A DNA stretch of 64,000 bases from Lates calcarifer (GCF_001640805.2 NC_066848.1:24453512-24517511); one strand, 5' to 3'. Counted from the first letter of the stretch, positions 46,236 to 58,846 are shown. Numbers and translations: made by a program. Notes: generated by a model not told the origin, from the letters alone.

Positions 46236-48699
46236 TACTTTAATTTAAAAGGATGACACAGATGGTGCAATATAAAATATATATATAAAACAGAATATTT
46301 TCTGAAAATAAAAGTACACTAAACATCCCCACCATAACCATTATGGTGGGTGGTAGTGGTGAGAGAAACTATAGATCTGTAATAATTACAGAGGTAGCCG
46401 TGCCTCCTGTGTGTTATAATTTCTCAAACAGAGCTGTTTGCCTTCATGCAGGGTGGAAAAGAAAAGGCCTTTTAATGGCAATACACTCAGAGCTGATTGC
46501 AGGTCATTACACCACCACAGGGAGAGACCAGAGGAAGGGGCTTAATGGTTGGGGGAGAAGAGCACCCATAAAGCATTACACACACACACACTGAGGCTGA
46601 CACTCCCCAGTGAAGACACAGTATCAGTGGGTGCTTCCACACGCTCTCCTTTCCAACTCAGATCTCACTTCTCAGCACACAAGCAGAAGCAGTGAAATAC
46701 ACCCACCACACAGAAAACACACTCTCCACTCTGCTACAATGTTTAGTTTTTTTCAAATAAAAAACAATCTTCTTAATCAAGCTTGATTTATTAAAACATC
46801 AGTCAGCACTTAACATTAGCAGGATGAGGCAGGAAGAAAGACAGTGGGAGGCTGCAACAGAGGAAGAGAGAAACAAAGAGATGGAATTATAAATATAGAA
46901 GGAAGAGGAAGTTAAATTATAAAAACGTTAAGTGTTATTCCTACCACTAGTTTTTTGTTTTTGTTTTTCTTCTTTTTTCTGCATTTCCCAGGTATCACTC
47001 AAATTGATTAATTAATAGCAAAAAAAGGACACGTTTTTATACCCAGCACTTGAGAATGTACTATTTTTTGTTGCACAAATAACTAAATAAGCAGCTTCAG
47101 ATTCATACTCTACACAATCAATGAATAAATTTCAGTATCATTTAAACTATTGCTTTTATTTTTTTTGTAGTTACTTGACTTGCAGATCTTGCAGATTTTG
47201 ATAAATATAGATGATGTTCTGCCGTTTTCATTGAAGCAAAGTTTCTTAACGTATTGCAAGACCTGTTGCAAAAAGACTGAAGTTTAAAGAACCTACTGGA
47301 TTCACCTACAGAGCAGAAAAAGGTTTTGAAACAATGTTCATATGTTTAAAAAATATAATTAAGCAGTTCACTGAATAAATAATACATGGAAAACCCACAC
47401 ATACAGACATTTAAAACTTTAAAGAAACTTTCTTTTGTTTCTCATTGGGGGGGACTTAGAATCATGGCCTATAATGACCTGGACTGTTATGTGTATTTCT
47501 GTGGATGACATTTGAGTTTGAATTTGCAGGCAGTGCTCTGTCTACCATTCATGCTAACCACCAACCACCAACTTTTTCTACTGCAAACTCTACAAACCAG
47601 ATTTAAAAAACAGATATAAAACACATTACCTCCTTCTCTCCAAAAGGTAAAACCTGAACACGCATCGAGAATTTAGGTATATTCATTTAAACAAAAAGAT
47701 ATTTATATTAAACAAATCAAGCCTTGTGCCCCAAACCTCCTAACAAACAGCTCATACTTTTAATTTGAAGTAATGTTCACCACACAGGAAATAAAGCAGC
47801 CAGACTGGCAATGAAGATCATTAGTGAACCAATTTTCTTACATGGCTCTCTTTGTACATTCACCCAACCACCTTTAATGCTCTTCCCACTAAATACTAAT
47901 GCCGTATATCACTGACAAGTCAATTCAATTTACCTTAGGAAAATGGTTAATGTTTTTATTAGGTTAATTAGCTGGCCCCCTGCGGGAGTTGTGGGATGAG
48001 CAAGATAAGAGATTAATTCACAGCTCTCCTGTAATGGCCAACAGGCTAAAAACTCTTGGACAATTGTATGAATGGTATTTTGTCATCATAGTAAGTATCA
48101 TACACTGACACATAAACAACCACACATGCTGCCAACTATATTTTCTACATCTTATGACAACTTGCCTGTCATAAAGAGTAATATCCAGGCAGAAAATTAT
48201 TCTACAATGGCTTCTGTGACTGGAGGAGTCAAGTCTGAGAAAATAACCACTGATGATGTCATACTGATGTATCAAGATTAGGCTACAACAAAAGGCCTCT
48301 ATTAGAAATTGAGGGAATGGAATGTACACAGGGGTTCACCAGCCAACAAAAAAAATGCTGTTAGTAAAATCATGAGAAAATGTTGAACTCATTAGCAAAT
48401 AAAATCAGGGTAGTCAGGTTCTGCTGCCTCAATTTTGACTGCTCTTTTATCTATCTATTTATTTATTCATTGATTGGTTGATTGATTGAAATTGGTCTTT
48501 CATGTAGGATGCCAAAGGATGTACCCTGCAGATTTTGGAGATCTCCTGGTTTTTTCGTTACCACCACCCTAGGGTTGGAATATTTGTTTATACTGAAATA
48601 TCTAAAACAAAACTATTAAGTGGTTACATGTTTAAATTCACTTTACTTTATGGTCTTACATTAAACTTTTCTTAAGATATTCATAGCTCCCAGAGGATT
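46236..48699. other. Gene-free; possible noncoding elements at 46340-46560 and 47920-48110
   Basis: Those two blocks are balanced in composition and have words such as TGTAATAATTACAGAGG and TAGGTTAATTAGCTGG. They have no repeat match and may be conserved, by texture only. A short (CA)n lies near 46580-46591. The rest is AT-rich. Frames at 48018-48329 on both strands are not recognised. Confidence 0.35.
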
Positions 48700-49950
48700 A
48701 CTTTTTCATTAGTGTCACAATGATGTTCACATTTGTGGTTCTGAGTGAAATGTCTCTGCAATATTTTCTAGATTGGCAGTAAATATGAATGTGACACATT
48801 CATGTCAGGATGAATTGTAATAACTTTAGACTGATTATGACTGTAGGTACTTATGGCCAAACACCTGCAGAGCTCATGACATTCCCCTAAACTGTGCTCA
48901 GTGTTTAGTGCTGATTAGCACATTTCAGCATGCTAACATACTAACAAAGTTCCCAACCTTTATTTAGACAGGGACAGTCAAGTTTCACTGAAAGCTATGC
49001 TTTCTCTTTCAAATCAAATCACAGGACCTCTCTCAAACTGGACCCTCCACACTCCCATTCTGTTTGTGGTCACTCTCACAGCTGAATATGAATTGTGAAT
49101 GAGAGGGTCAGCTGAATCATTAAGTTATACAGTGTAACACTTTGGTGGAAACAGGAACTGTTATAACTTCCCGTAACCACATATTATATACAACACTAGT
49201 AATGCACTATATAAGTAACAGTGTGGGCAGTGAGGTAGCAAACTTATTACATTCATGGAGGCATTTCTTCTTTGGATAAACATTATCTAATTTTTTCTCT
49301 AATGTTTATAAGCTGCTTGGTTTTTGCAACAGTCTTCAACAACAACCAACACTTAACAATCAAATGAACACATCTACAGTTTTCTAGGCTTGAGACGGAC
49401 ATATTTGATTCTAAATAAAATGTAACCTTCAAGTTGTTAATGTTTGTGTAATTAAATGTCTATCTTAATTTGAGCAGCTTACAAGTAAATGCTTGTACAG
49501 CTAGTCGGATGGAACTTACATTTGTGTGGAATGTGTTCCATGACAAACACAGCACAGACATTGCACATGGTCAGTAAGTAAGCATTGATTAGGACTCACT
49601 GTTGAAGGGTTTTATAACTTACTTCCACTCCCCGCTAATTGGTTTAGGCTGGAATTCATGGAGCCCACTAGTCCAGGGTCTTGCCACAGAGGGGTAAGCA
49701 CTGCTCTTTCACTACCCAGGTTTAGCCTTCTAGTGCAAGGATTGAACTACAACCTTCCAGTCACAAGCTCACTTCTCCAACCTTTAAGTCATCGCTGCCC
49801 TTAAAATGGTAAGCAAACATACCATCTAAGTATGTTAGTATTGTCAATTTGAACATGCTGACATTAACATTAGTTCAAAGCACCACTGTGTCTAAGTATA
49901 GCCTCAAAGAGACACTTGCATGGTTGTAGACTGTTATTAATCTGTCTCTT
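48700..49950 (+). repeat. Interspersed fish repeat, split into 48700-48951 and 49815-49950
   Basis: The left part contains TCAGGATGAATTGTAATAAC, GCTCATGACATTCCC, GTGTTTAGTGCTGATTAGCA and CAGCATGCTAACAT. The right part continues with CATGCTGACATTAACATTAG, CAAAGCACCACTGTGTCTAA and GTTGTAGACTGTTATTAATC. In fish genomes these words normally follow one another closely, so about 860 bp (48952-49814) look inserted here. A tRNA-derived SINE lies at the right end of that insert. Class unknown; the family has no coding capacity I can see. Confidence 0.65.
49628..49803 (-). mobile_element. tRNA-derived SINE, second type
   Basis: Minus strand: GGGCAGCGATGACTTAAAGG (box A-like), then TTGGAGAAGTGAGC, TTGTGACTGGAAGG and TGTAGTTCAATCC (box B). 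The body follows with the ACCCTGGACTAG block and GGAATTCCAGCC-like text. Box spacing fits a tRNA-derived head of the Ser/Leu-like long type. The 3' tail is not clear. Confidence 0.7.
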
Positions 49951-50113
49951 GTGAGTCCCCTAATTTAATGGAAGTTGAGTACTAAATGGCTGGAGAACAG
50001 CTTTAAGTGAATGGAATTAATTTGATGCTAAAGGGAAAGCATGAAAGAGCTTGGCCACACCATAACCTGCAGACATCTGGTATATGAGTACATTGTATTT
50101 TCTTTGGTTGGAT

Positions 50114-50368
50114 CCAGGGCAGCACAGTGGTGCAGTGGTTAGTAATGTCACCTCACAGCAAGAAGGTTCCGGTGTCGAACCCTGATTTGGTTGGGGAATT
50201 TCTATGTGGAGTTTGCATGTTCTCTCTGAGCCTGTATGGGTCCCCCCCCCCCCCCAGTTCCCCAGCTTCCAACCACAGTCCCATCTCTCACCCCATGTCA
50301 GCTGTGATTGGCTCTCGCACCCCTGCAACCCTCAAAGGATAAGCAGTATAGTTAATGGACGGTTGGAT
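50114..50368 (+). mobile_element. GGAT-tailed tRNA-derived SINE, nearly complete
   Basis: GGGCAGCACAGTGGTGCAG begins the head. Box A is TGGTGCAGTGG (50128-50138) and box B is GGTGTCGAACCC (50171-50182). The body has TGTGGAGTTTGCATGTTCTC, a 14-C run (50242-50255), GTCAGCTGTGATTGGCTC and AAAGGATAAGCAGTATAG, with a tail of ATGGACGGTTGGAT. GGTTGGAT at 50106-50113 recurs at 50361-50368 and may be the target duplication, although the right copy overlaps the tail. The open frames 50017-50386 lie within it. Confidence 0.85.
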
Positions 50369-51229
50369 GTTTCGATCTATCAGTGACAAATACCATGAAT
50401 AATACTGAAGCACTTTTGATTTTTGATTAAATAGCAGAACTAAAACACCAAAAACCACTCCAATGGTCAAACAAATGCACACTTGAACTTGAAGTGAGAC
50501 ATATATGATGCATATACTCAGACATAAACACAGAAAAACATCCACTCCTCTTATTGGTGTACAGCATTGAATAAAATCTGGCATCTAGACATGCACATTG
50601 TGCACACACCAACACATGCACACATGCAGATGCAGTCACCCACAAAACAGTGCGCAATGAGGACTGTGGACAGGCGGCACAGGACTCCCTTGTCGAAAGC
50701 CTTATTGATTGGGATAAAGGTCTTTTGATGAGGCAGATTGCTCATCAGGCTGGAACGACATGCGTCTCAGATGTGATGCCTTTTCAGGCCTGCCCAGGGG
50801 CCCATCAACAACACATGGCCATTCTATCTGTGTATATGTGTCCATTTATGTGTGTTTGCCTATCTGTCTTTAGTGATCACACTTAAGACACACTGGCATT
50901 GATTGGTGTTAGGCCCATCTGGGTCACCCTGGCCCCACCCTGACATGTCCTCAGTTGGTGGAAGGACACGGCTGGTGGTGGGCAGTGAACTTCATGCTCT
51001 GGCCTTGATACATATTAGACAAAATTGCAAAATCAAGGGGTTAAATAAAGGATGCCAAAATGTACTGCTAGAGTGTTGTTGTGTCACTGATGAAGGGATT
51101 TTAGTTACATGAAATAATTATACCTAGCAGCAACTTTGTGCACCTTCAAAGTTGAATTGTTTTATTTGAACAAAGGGTCAAATGACTATGTGCATCAAGC
51201 TACACTGAATACCACATGATGACAAGCAA
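50369..51229. other. Gene-free; possible conserved noncoding block at 50650-50960
   Basis: The block contains CTTATTGATTGGGATAAAGG, TTTTGATGAGGC and CATTGATTGGTG. It is balanced in composition with no repeat match. Enhancer-like texture only. Confidence 0.3.
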
Positions 51230-51410
51230 CAACAGTGACCATTGGGTTCTTGGTCTTCACAGGTGGACTGCAATCAACATATAGAAACATCTCAAAGATG
51301 ATCAAGAGAAATGGGAGGAACTTGTCATAGCAAAGGTTCTGAATACTTATGTTGATATGATATTTCATTTTTTTCTTCATAATAAATAATCAAACATTTT
51401 TAGATTTGTA
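51230..51410 (-). mobile_element. Tc1-like transposon (salmonid-type), deeply deleted copy
   Basis: CAGTGACCATTGGGTTCTTG (mid-transposase in the full element) is joined at about 51256 directly to CACAGGTGGACTGCAATCAA and ATAGAAACATCTCAAAGATG, which normally lie near the N-terminal end. GGTTCTGAATACTTATG and the terminal AATAAATAATCAAAC follow. At least several hundred bases of transposase are missing. Confidence 0.8.
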
Positions 51411-53025
51411 GACCAAAACAAAGTTTAAAGGAGGGTGAATATTGGACTTAATAAGTTTCGGGTCAACAGAAACATGACATCAGGTTATTGCTAATGTTGC
51501 TTTATGTCTGCTGGAATAGGCAACTATTTGCAAACAATTTAGCCACATCAACTGTGTATGGTCATAATATGTCAAACATTTATGTAAGACATTCAGCTTG
51601 TTGAAGATTTCTGCCACCAAAAGGACAACAAAAATTGTTTAAACGCAGTACTTTAAATTGCAAAGGTGTATTCTTCCTCTATTTACATAAACATGAACAA
51701 AACCACCACTACACAACGCTCAATTAAAGGAACAACTTTTAACTAATCAGCCCTCATCTTTTGTGTAATCTTCTATTTATTGTTTTGTAATTTTTAAAAC
51801 AGCTATTTTGACCACATGACTAAAGGATTGAAAGGGTTTCCAAAGTTATCACACTGTAGTCTCAAAGTGTGAGACACCTAAAAATCAAACACAAAGGGGC
51901 TTTAACTGGTGATTTGAGTTTCTTGAACTCATTGAAAATATTCTATTCAAGCAAATACTTCTCACTTTACTGAAAGTTTAAGTAATGAATCAGTAATGCC
52001 AAGAGCTGCACTGTAAGACCAGATAAGGTGAATTTACTTACTTCCTGGTTGCCTTAAATATGTAAGTAAACTTCCACAGTACATCTAACTTAAGAGCTTG
52101 AGGGTGCTGGAATTTTTATTTTTAGTTCAATACACTAAATGCCAAGTTGATTCAACTTTTTTATTTTATTTATTTATTTTATTTTTTTGCAAGGTCAACT
52201 GCTTTGCACTGTTATTGCATTTAACACCCTTAAGTTCAATGCACTTAAGTCCAAGTTTATTTAATTCAGACTTACTTGTAATGTTCATTTATTTCCCCAG
52301 ATAGTCTAGTTAATATCTTTAAGGTGTTATGTGTGAACCTTTAAATGGTGAGAGAAAGAAAACAACAAAGTGCCATTCCTTTTGTGTTTTATTTCACTTA
52401 AGAAGTTTTAATTTCTGTTCTTCTGTTTGCATTGCCTTAAAACTTAAAACACTGGGAGCCAACAGCACCAGTGAATGAATGGCTGGTGACCCACTCAAAA
52501 TCAAATACAGCACCACCGGTAGCTCCAGGTTATGCTATAGGTTGGAGACCCAGGTTTTAAACAGATGAGCCTTGAATCCTCAGCTCCTCACCAACATATT
52601 TTGCACGAAACATTAAAACAAATTTAAAGGCCTAGAAACAATCTTTGTTAGCTGTTTTAACTTAAATATGTTCACAGTAACATCACAACAAATTACATAA
52701 AAATTATTTGTGGAAAAAAGTGTACAAAATTATAAGCTTCAAACTGTAGCAGAAAAACTCTTAACAATATCCAAGTTCACAATACTGGCACTGTTCACTT
52801 CTCAATGCTAGAAGTGGGTGAATATACAATCTTCTTAGGAGTCTATGAAAAATATTTTCTCACAATTCCGAGAATAAACAACTCCTCTGACATCTTTTTG
52901 AATGTAACTGAACCACAATATCAGTGCCCCTCTATATGATACAAAGTATAAACATACGCAGCAACATATCAAAAGTTCAACATTTCAGCCAGGCACCTGA
53001 TATTTGCACCAGTCAGGAACCCACT
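51411..53025. other. Gene-free; contains the expected 3' flank of the terminal-exon remnant
   Basis: AT-rich DNA with T runs near 52157-52187. If the exon remnant at 53026-53313 was once transcribed leftward, the region below 53026 was its 3' UTR. No confirmed polyadenylation site was found. Confidence 0.45.
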
Positions 53026-53313
53026 TTACAATGAGAGCTGATTTTTCAAAGACTGAAGTTTGGGTGCCAACTGATTTTTATACCTACTGGACAAAGAGAA
53101 AGTATTTTTTATGTACACGGGATAGTCCAGGTGCAGGACATAACTCAGCCCAAAAAGGATGCAGAAGGCCTGGGGAAGGCTAGCCAGGTCACCCATCACC
53201 AGATTTCCTTCCAAGACGATTCCCACTTTGGATGGGTTCAGCTGTGGGCTATCTTCATCAATACAAAGGAATCACACTGGAGTTTGAATGTATGAGTCCT
53301 TGTCAGTTGTGTC
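53026..53313 (-). pseudogene. Terminal-exon remnant of an uncharacterised teleost protein family
   Basis: On the minus strand a pyrimidine-rich tract and acceptor (TTTCTCTTTTAG, AG at 53315-53314) precede a 96-codon exon that stays in one frame to a stop at 53028-53026. It starts DTTDKDSYIQTPV, has an in-frame TGA at codon 14, then FLCIDEDSPQLNPSKVGIVL, EGNLVMGDLASLPQAFCILF, GLSYVLHLDYPVYIKNTF, and ends KLQSLKNQL. This is the C-terminal block I recall from a large family of uncharacterised fish proteins, some labelled sterile alpha motif domain-containing protein 3-like; that label is from memory. About a dozen residues usual after NTF appear deleted. The TGA and deletion suggest a pseudogene, unless TGA is a sequence error. 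No upstream exon was identified with matching phase. Biochemical role unknown. Confidence 0.65.
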
Positions 53314-53933
53314 CTAAAAGAGAAACAGATCAACAAAGAGGAGACAATCAGGACAGTTAGATAGCACTGTGTTGTACACAAAAATTGTCTTCAGATGTAC
53401 ATTAAAAATCCCCCCAAGAAAATAACCTGTACACTGAAAGAAAAAACACACCACATCTCTCCCTGCCCACCTCGAAGAACCCTGTCGTCTCAGTCAAGAG
53501 CCTGGTGTGGAACCTAAGACAGTGGAACTCATTACATCAGTGTTTTATTGCTCACATGCAGCTACTAGAGTGAGAAAACTGCTCTATCATGGGTAGTGGG
53601 ATAAGTTGAGCGATGAAAATGCCTGACAGACTGGTGAAAATTAGAATAGTTTCTACTGCCACCAAACAACCCCTCCCCCACCGAGGAAAAGTAGTAAGGT
53701 AGTGGACAGCTAGCTAGCGCCTTATAATGTCTATCGAAGCTGTTAACGTTAAATGTTTTACACCTCGCAGTTCCTCACCAGTAGTTCCTCGAATTCACGT
53801 GACAGCAACAAACCCAGACAACTCCAAACCATGCTTTGAACCATGAACGCGGTCATGAGCATTCACGTCCTGTCATGAATCTTTCTCTCTTTCTTTCCTT
53901 TTGTTTTTATTATCTATCTGGAGGTACATGTAT
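53314..53933. other. Intron or flank of the exon remnant; small CpG-containing patch
   Basis: 53700-53830 contains CGCCTTATAATGTC, GTTAACGTTAAATG and TCACGTGACAG, with more CpG than the surroundings. It could be an old promoter. No exon supported. Confidence 0.3.
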
Positions 53934-54195
53934 ACAGGACCGTTTTTTGCTATGGGCAATGTGGGCGACCGCCCAGGGCGCAATCTACGTGAGGGCACAC
54001 GAGCGCCCTCAAAAAAACAAAACAAACAAACAAAAAAAACTAAACTCAAAACAAAACTCGCCAGTTCGCTAGACTACCGCTCATTTCCATGTCAAGTTAG
54101 TGGAGTGGGCGGTGGGGCGCCCTCATTGTCACGTCAACTTGCTGTCATACGGATGGTTTGCCCGGGGTGCAAATCTAGCCAGGACCAACTCTACA
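53934..54195. repeat. Unclassified interspersed repeat (hAT-like?)
   Basis: GACCGCCCAGGGCGCAATCT near the left and TGCCCGGGGTGCAAATCTAG near the right recall a common fish repeat that ends in AGGACC. The two GCCC-GGGCGCAA-TCT words are in direct, not inverted, orientation, so ends are uncertain. A-rich low-complexity DNA at 54009-54055. Confidence 0.45.
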
Positions 54196-57100
54196 TGCAT
54201 ATGAATGAGTATGTGTAGGCTATAATATAGAAAGTAAAAAAAGAAAAATAAATACTTACCTATAGTTTTAAAAGCAGATAGTCCAGTACTTTGCAACTGT
54301 GAGGGACTCTCTGGATCAGTGGATTTGAAAACAAGGTGTGGCATGACAAAAACATAGAAATTTAAGGTAATTTGACTTAAAATTCACACATCCACCAATG
54401 TCCATAGAAGTGTATTGCAATTAAATCTTTAAGTAGATATAAAATCTGGGCTAACAGTGTGTGTACAGGATAAAGATAACACCAATAGCTACAATCAGGA
54501 AGCAACTGTCCTGGACAAGTGTCCTTGAAGACTAAATTACTACCATATAATTTCACTTTTAAGCCTTCAAGTTTCTCTCCATCCCACTAACTCTATTTTT
54601 ACAAACTCTTAGACAGGGTCTCTAACTCATTCCTCCCTCCTTTCATTGTCATCTCCCAATCCAGCCAAGTTAATCAGAAATCCTGTCATCCAGGTGACAA
54701 AGTAAACAAAAAAAATACAATATCAGTTTGCTCTCTCATCAGATTTTTCTTTTCAGATTTTTGGAGGCTTTTGTAGTTGTCCACAGAAGGAGTGGACTCT
54801 ATCCATCAGCTCAACCCACTCGCTCCCTTTTTTATATCACTTGTGAGTTACACAAGCTCTTAATAATTGATTAGAATTGATTTTAACCCAGCCCTGACCT
54901 AGCCAAGATGGACTGGCAGTGCCACCCAAGCATGACTGTGTGTCTTTGTGTGTGTCTTTATGCGCATTTGTGCCTGCATGGTTTGTGTTTCCACCTGCGT
55001 GTGAGCAGTGCATTTACAGTAAATCCCAAAAAGAATGTGAAATATGTGTATTTGTGTCCACAAATATTCATGGCAGGAAAAAAGGAAAGCAACACGCTCA
55101 TCTTTAGAAGCTCCAGACGTGTTCTCTGAATTAAATATTTAGGCAGACGAAGCCTTGACCTCCTTGTGCTTTCAGAGAGTCCTGGTTCCCATTGATTTCT
55201 GACAAGACAACTGGGACACCATTACAACAAAATGCACTATAGCCAGCCTCATTTACCCTCTGACACTCTCGCCAACCTAATCCTTCCTTATTACCAACTT
55301 TTGCTGGCCACTGTGCATGTGTGTGTGTGTGTGCTTGTATCCACTGTGATGGACACAATTGAAGGTCTTCCTTTTATGTTCTGTTCCAGACAGGATTTCA
55401 CATCTCAGGAACTTTGACCAGTGGAACATGTAAGTGCTGGCAAGATTCAGCTATCCAGTCTTTCCTATAGACGCATGCACACACACACACACCATTATGT
55501 ATGAGCTCCAATCACATATTGGGCTTATGGCAGATCAGAGACAGGCAGTGGTGAAGAGCTGGGAGGTAACACATCAGTATTCTTCCACCTGAGACAGAGA
55601 CAATGACAGATTAAGAGCCAGTCACTGAAATGGATCAAGTTTATATTGTGTTTAATCCCTTGTATTTAACTAGGCTTTCATACATCAGGTATTCAAATAA
55701 AAGTGACAGTATGGTAAAATATAGGATAAGTGCTGCAGTGATTTCACCTTCTGTTCAGGAATATTTGGATTATCTGAAAACGTTTCTGTTCTTGTTTTTA
55801 GTAAAAATGCATTGCAGTCTGGTGAGGAAATATGGAATAAACAGGATAAATATTAAAATGTCAGGCCATCTTTTCAGCATCTCTTGGATCAACACACATT
55901 GACGTACTATTCCACTAGATTTTACTCTGGTTTTATCATGTGCCTGACTCTCTGCAGTGAAAGATAATTTCTTCTCAGCAGGGTAATTTACCGACAATTT
56001 ACTGAGGTTGTGGCTTAAATTTTTCTAACAACTTCTCATCAAATTAATCAAATCAAATAAGACTGATAGTTTGTAAAGTGATACAAACATTAGTTATGAA
56101 AGTGTTTTACAGTTTGTGTTTTGGTTTTGTAGCTCTAAGTTTGATTGGTTTTGATTACATTGTATCTATTGAAGTCACTGCTGCAATCTCAGACTGCAGT
56201 GACACTACTAGTGTTTCTTACACATTTGGACCTATTTTTAGCAATGTCACAGTGTTCTCGGATTCTGTAATACTTTGGTGAGTACAATGTAACAACTGCT
56301 GTGTTAATTTTGGCACCTAATTTTCACATAGTTTTAGCCTTTTGGAGAAAAAGCATATTAGTTTTAGTCATATTTTTATTCTTTTTAGTTTTAGTCTGGT
56401 TTAAGTCAACAAAACTAAAGACATTTTAGTATAGTTTGTGACTGACAGGTCCCAATTTAGTCATACATTTACAGCTGTCTATCAGTAGGTGTCCATGTAA
56501 TATAGAGACTCACCTCAGTAAATCCAGTTACCATTTCCGACTCTGTTTGAACCAAACCGCTCTCTCTAATCTTATCTGGATTAGTATTTGCTGCTAACGT
56601 AATGGTACTTCAGCTACCTGTGGCATTCACTGCAGAGCATTCACAAGCTGGATTCCCTTACCTGTTCACCAAAATACTGTTCATTGTTTGGATTTAGTTT
56701 AATGGAACACGTTGTATCATCAGATAACATCAACTGTGATATTTCTTCAGTGAATATCTAAAAAGGATGATTTAGATGGTTACTGCCAACTTTAGTCTTG
56801 GAATTTATTCATTCCTTATGATAGCAACAGGAAAGTAACGTGACATCCACATCCACAGTACTTGATAGTTATATTACCTTACCTCATGTTTTGTAATTTG
56901 TCACAGCTGTTCTGTTGCGTCATCTTGTGTAATTCTCAGTAGTTTGTAAATGAATTTAGTGACCTGCAGTGCAACAAGTAGTGTCACAGGTCAAGCAGCT
57001 AAATAATCTTCTGTCCAAGCCATTTTGGCTAGCTTATGAAACTGTTTTGTTGATCATAGGCTGCAATGTTTGATTTGTATGGTTTGCATTAAAACGTACA

Positions 57101-57808
57101 TTTGATGTGCCTTCATGTTATCATTTACTTTTTTCTACTTAATTAGATTCCACCTAGTTCTTGTTTTTAAAGATTACTTTTTATTTACTTTTAGTCTTGT
57201 TTTGGTTGTTGGTCAATTGTGGTTGCAATTATGTCAGCAAATGGTTGATGAACATCCAGCAGACACAAAGCAGCATTAGTATTGTCACAACAAGTGACCC
57301 CTATGACCTAATGATTAGAGCAGCTTTAAAGGTGCACTAAATGGACACACCTTTTAAATTGCCGCTATGTGGGCTTTGTTCTATTTAAATAATACAATGA
57401 CTTCATATTCTACTTCTAATACAATATAGTTTAAGTTAAATGTTACCCAAGTGTGTACCTTTGTACCCACACTGTCAACACGACACCACAGGCAACACTG
57501 AGCTCAAAAGCAGCATGCAGCATCCATGATTATGTGTGTCTATGTAAGCACACCACATTTAAGCCATAATCTGTGCCCTGTACAAAAGGTTAATCACAGT
57601 GTGGATTGAAAAGAAGGTTGATGCACCAGAGGACAGTGTGTTCTTTCTGTTTGTCTGACAATGACAGTGACACAAATAACAGCAAAAGCATTTTAATCTC
57701 ACCTCACCATACTTCCTGCCCTGCCCTCAAAACTCTGATCCTTACAGGACTCAGTGTTGGACAGACTGAAGTTACAGCTGTAGAGCACAAACTGAAAGAG
57801 AGCATGCT
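54196..57808. other. Gene-free unique sequence
   Basis: Short TG/CA tracts at about 55312-55332 and 55480-55492. A frame at 54344-54129 (minus) runs into a good donor-like CTATAG|GTAAGT at about 54260-54254, but its phase does not fit the exon at 53313, so it is not called. No other feature recognised. Confidence 0.45.
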
Positions 57809-57816
57809 GTGTGTAT

Positions 57817-57858
<42 letters not shown>
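57809..57858. repeat. (TG)n microsatellite
   Basis: TG alternation with a few A interruptions at the left. It creates the Cys-Val runs in the frames at 57606-58011. Confidence 0.95.
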
Positions 57859-57859
<1 letters not shown>

Positions 57860-58029
57860 CTCCAGTATTGCCCCTAGCAACCCTGTCTCCTAGAAGTTAC
57901 ATGAAATTATATTTACATATATCTAAACTGCAAGAACAAATACATTTTGAGAGAAAGATAATTACTAGCTGGATTTTGTTCAGAGACAACTTCTCTCCCC
58001 ACATTTATTAATGGCAGCAGATTTTCAAG

Positions 58030-58180
58030 GAGGTGGTTGGGGTGGGTGGCAGGCATGCAAAGCTCATGACTGTCACACCAGAGAGTGGGGTTTGCATCCC
58101 AACTATGGTTAGATTTGGGCATCAAAAGCACTGTGGCTAACATTGGGGAAAGACTTTGGTTTTGGTTAGATGTAAATAAG
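58030..58180 (+). repeat. Diverged interspersed fish repeat with tRNA-like patch
   Basis: GACTGTCACACCAGAGAGTG and GGTTTGCATCCCAAC (box B-like), then TTTGGGCATCAAAAGCAC and GGGGAAAGACTTTGG. The second half shares wording with 24455-24570 (minus) and 61820-61900. Confidence 0.45.
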
Positions 58181-58199
58181 CACGTTGTGTCTGACACAC

Positions 58200-58600
58200 T
58201 CATACTCAGCTGAACACTATCCCACTGCCTTTGGAACTTTTTTGCACATTTTCACAAAGTTTAATGTGCTTATATTCACATCAGTTTTACTTATTTATTG
58301 TCTTATCTCTTTGCACCATGTGTTAAATATGACTCCCAGAATTGTGTACTGAACAGTACTGCACTGTTCTTTACTGTGTGCCTACCCAATGCTATTGTTC
58401 TGTTCATGTAAATTTCGGACTGTCTTGCACTGTTTGTATATATTTGCACACATGCACTTTATGTAATTCTAGGTCTGTAGTTAGTCCTGTGTAGTATCCT
58501 GTAGTTCTGTTGTTCTATGTAACACTGTGGTCCTGTTGGAATACTGTTTCATCTCACTGTGCACTGTTGTTGTACATGACAGTAAAATGAGTCTTCTACC
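58200..58600 (+). mobile_element. CR1/Rex1-like LINE 3' untranslated end
   Basis: The text TGCACTTTATGTAATTCTAG, GGTCTGTAGTTAGTCCTGTG, GTTCTATGTAACACTGTGG and CTGTTTCATCTCACTGTGCA, with a terminal GACAGTAAAATGAGTCT, is the recognisable 3' end of a widespread fish LINE. No coding part is attached. It may be the same family as the RT fragment at 41676-42202. Confidence 0.7.
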
Positions 58601-58846
58601 AGTCACTTTTGAGTTCTTATTTATTAGACCAAGACCACAACTTTCCCTTAATTTAACTAAATGCTGTAGCTACACATAATCATAGAAAAGTTTAATAAGG
58701 CTGTAGTCACTACCAGTCAGTATTGGTTTCTTTCAGTGAATTCACCCTGAATATGTTTTTTTCTTGCTGTAGAGCAACAATTATTTACAAAACAGGCACT
58801 ACTTTCAGTCAAAGAATCAAATTACTAATTGGTCTTTTTTTTTTAA
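58601..58846. other. Gene-free unique sequence
   Basis: Nothing recognised. Confidence 0.5.

Noticed and set aside
54129..54344. Upstream exon of the 53.0-53.3 kb remnant (donor-like CTATAG|GTAAGT at about 54260)
   Set aside because: The open frame reaches the donor in a phase that does not join to the downstream exon, and the peptide does not resemble the family.
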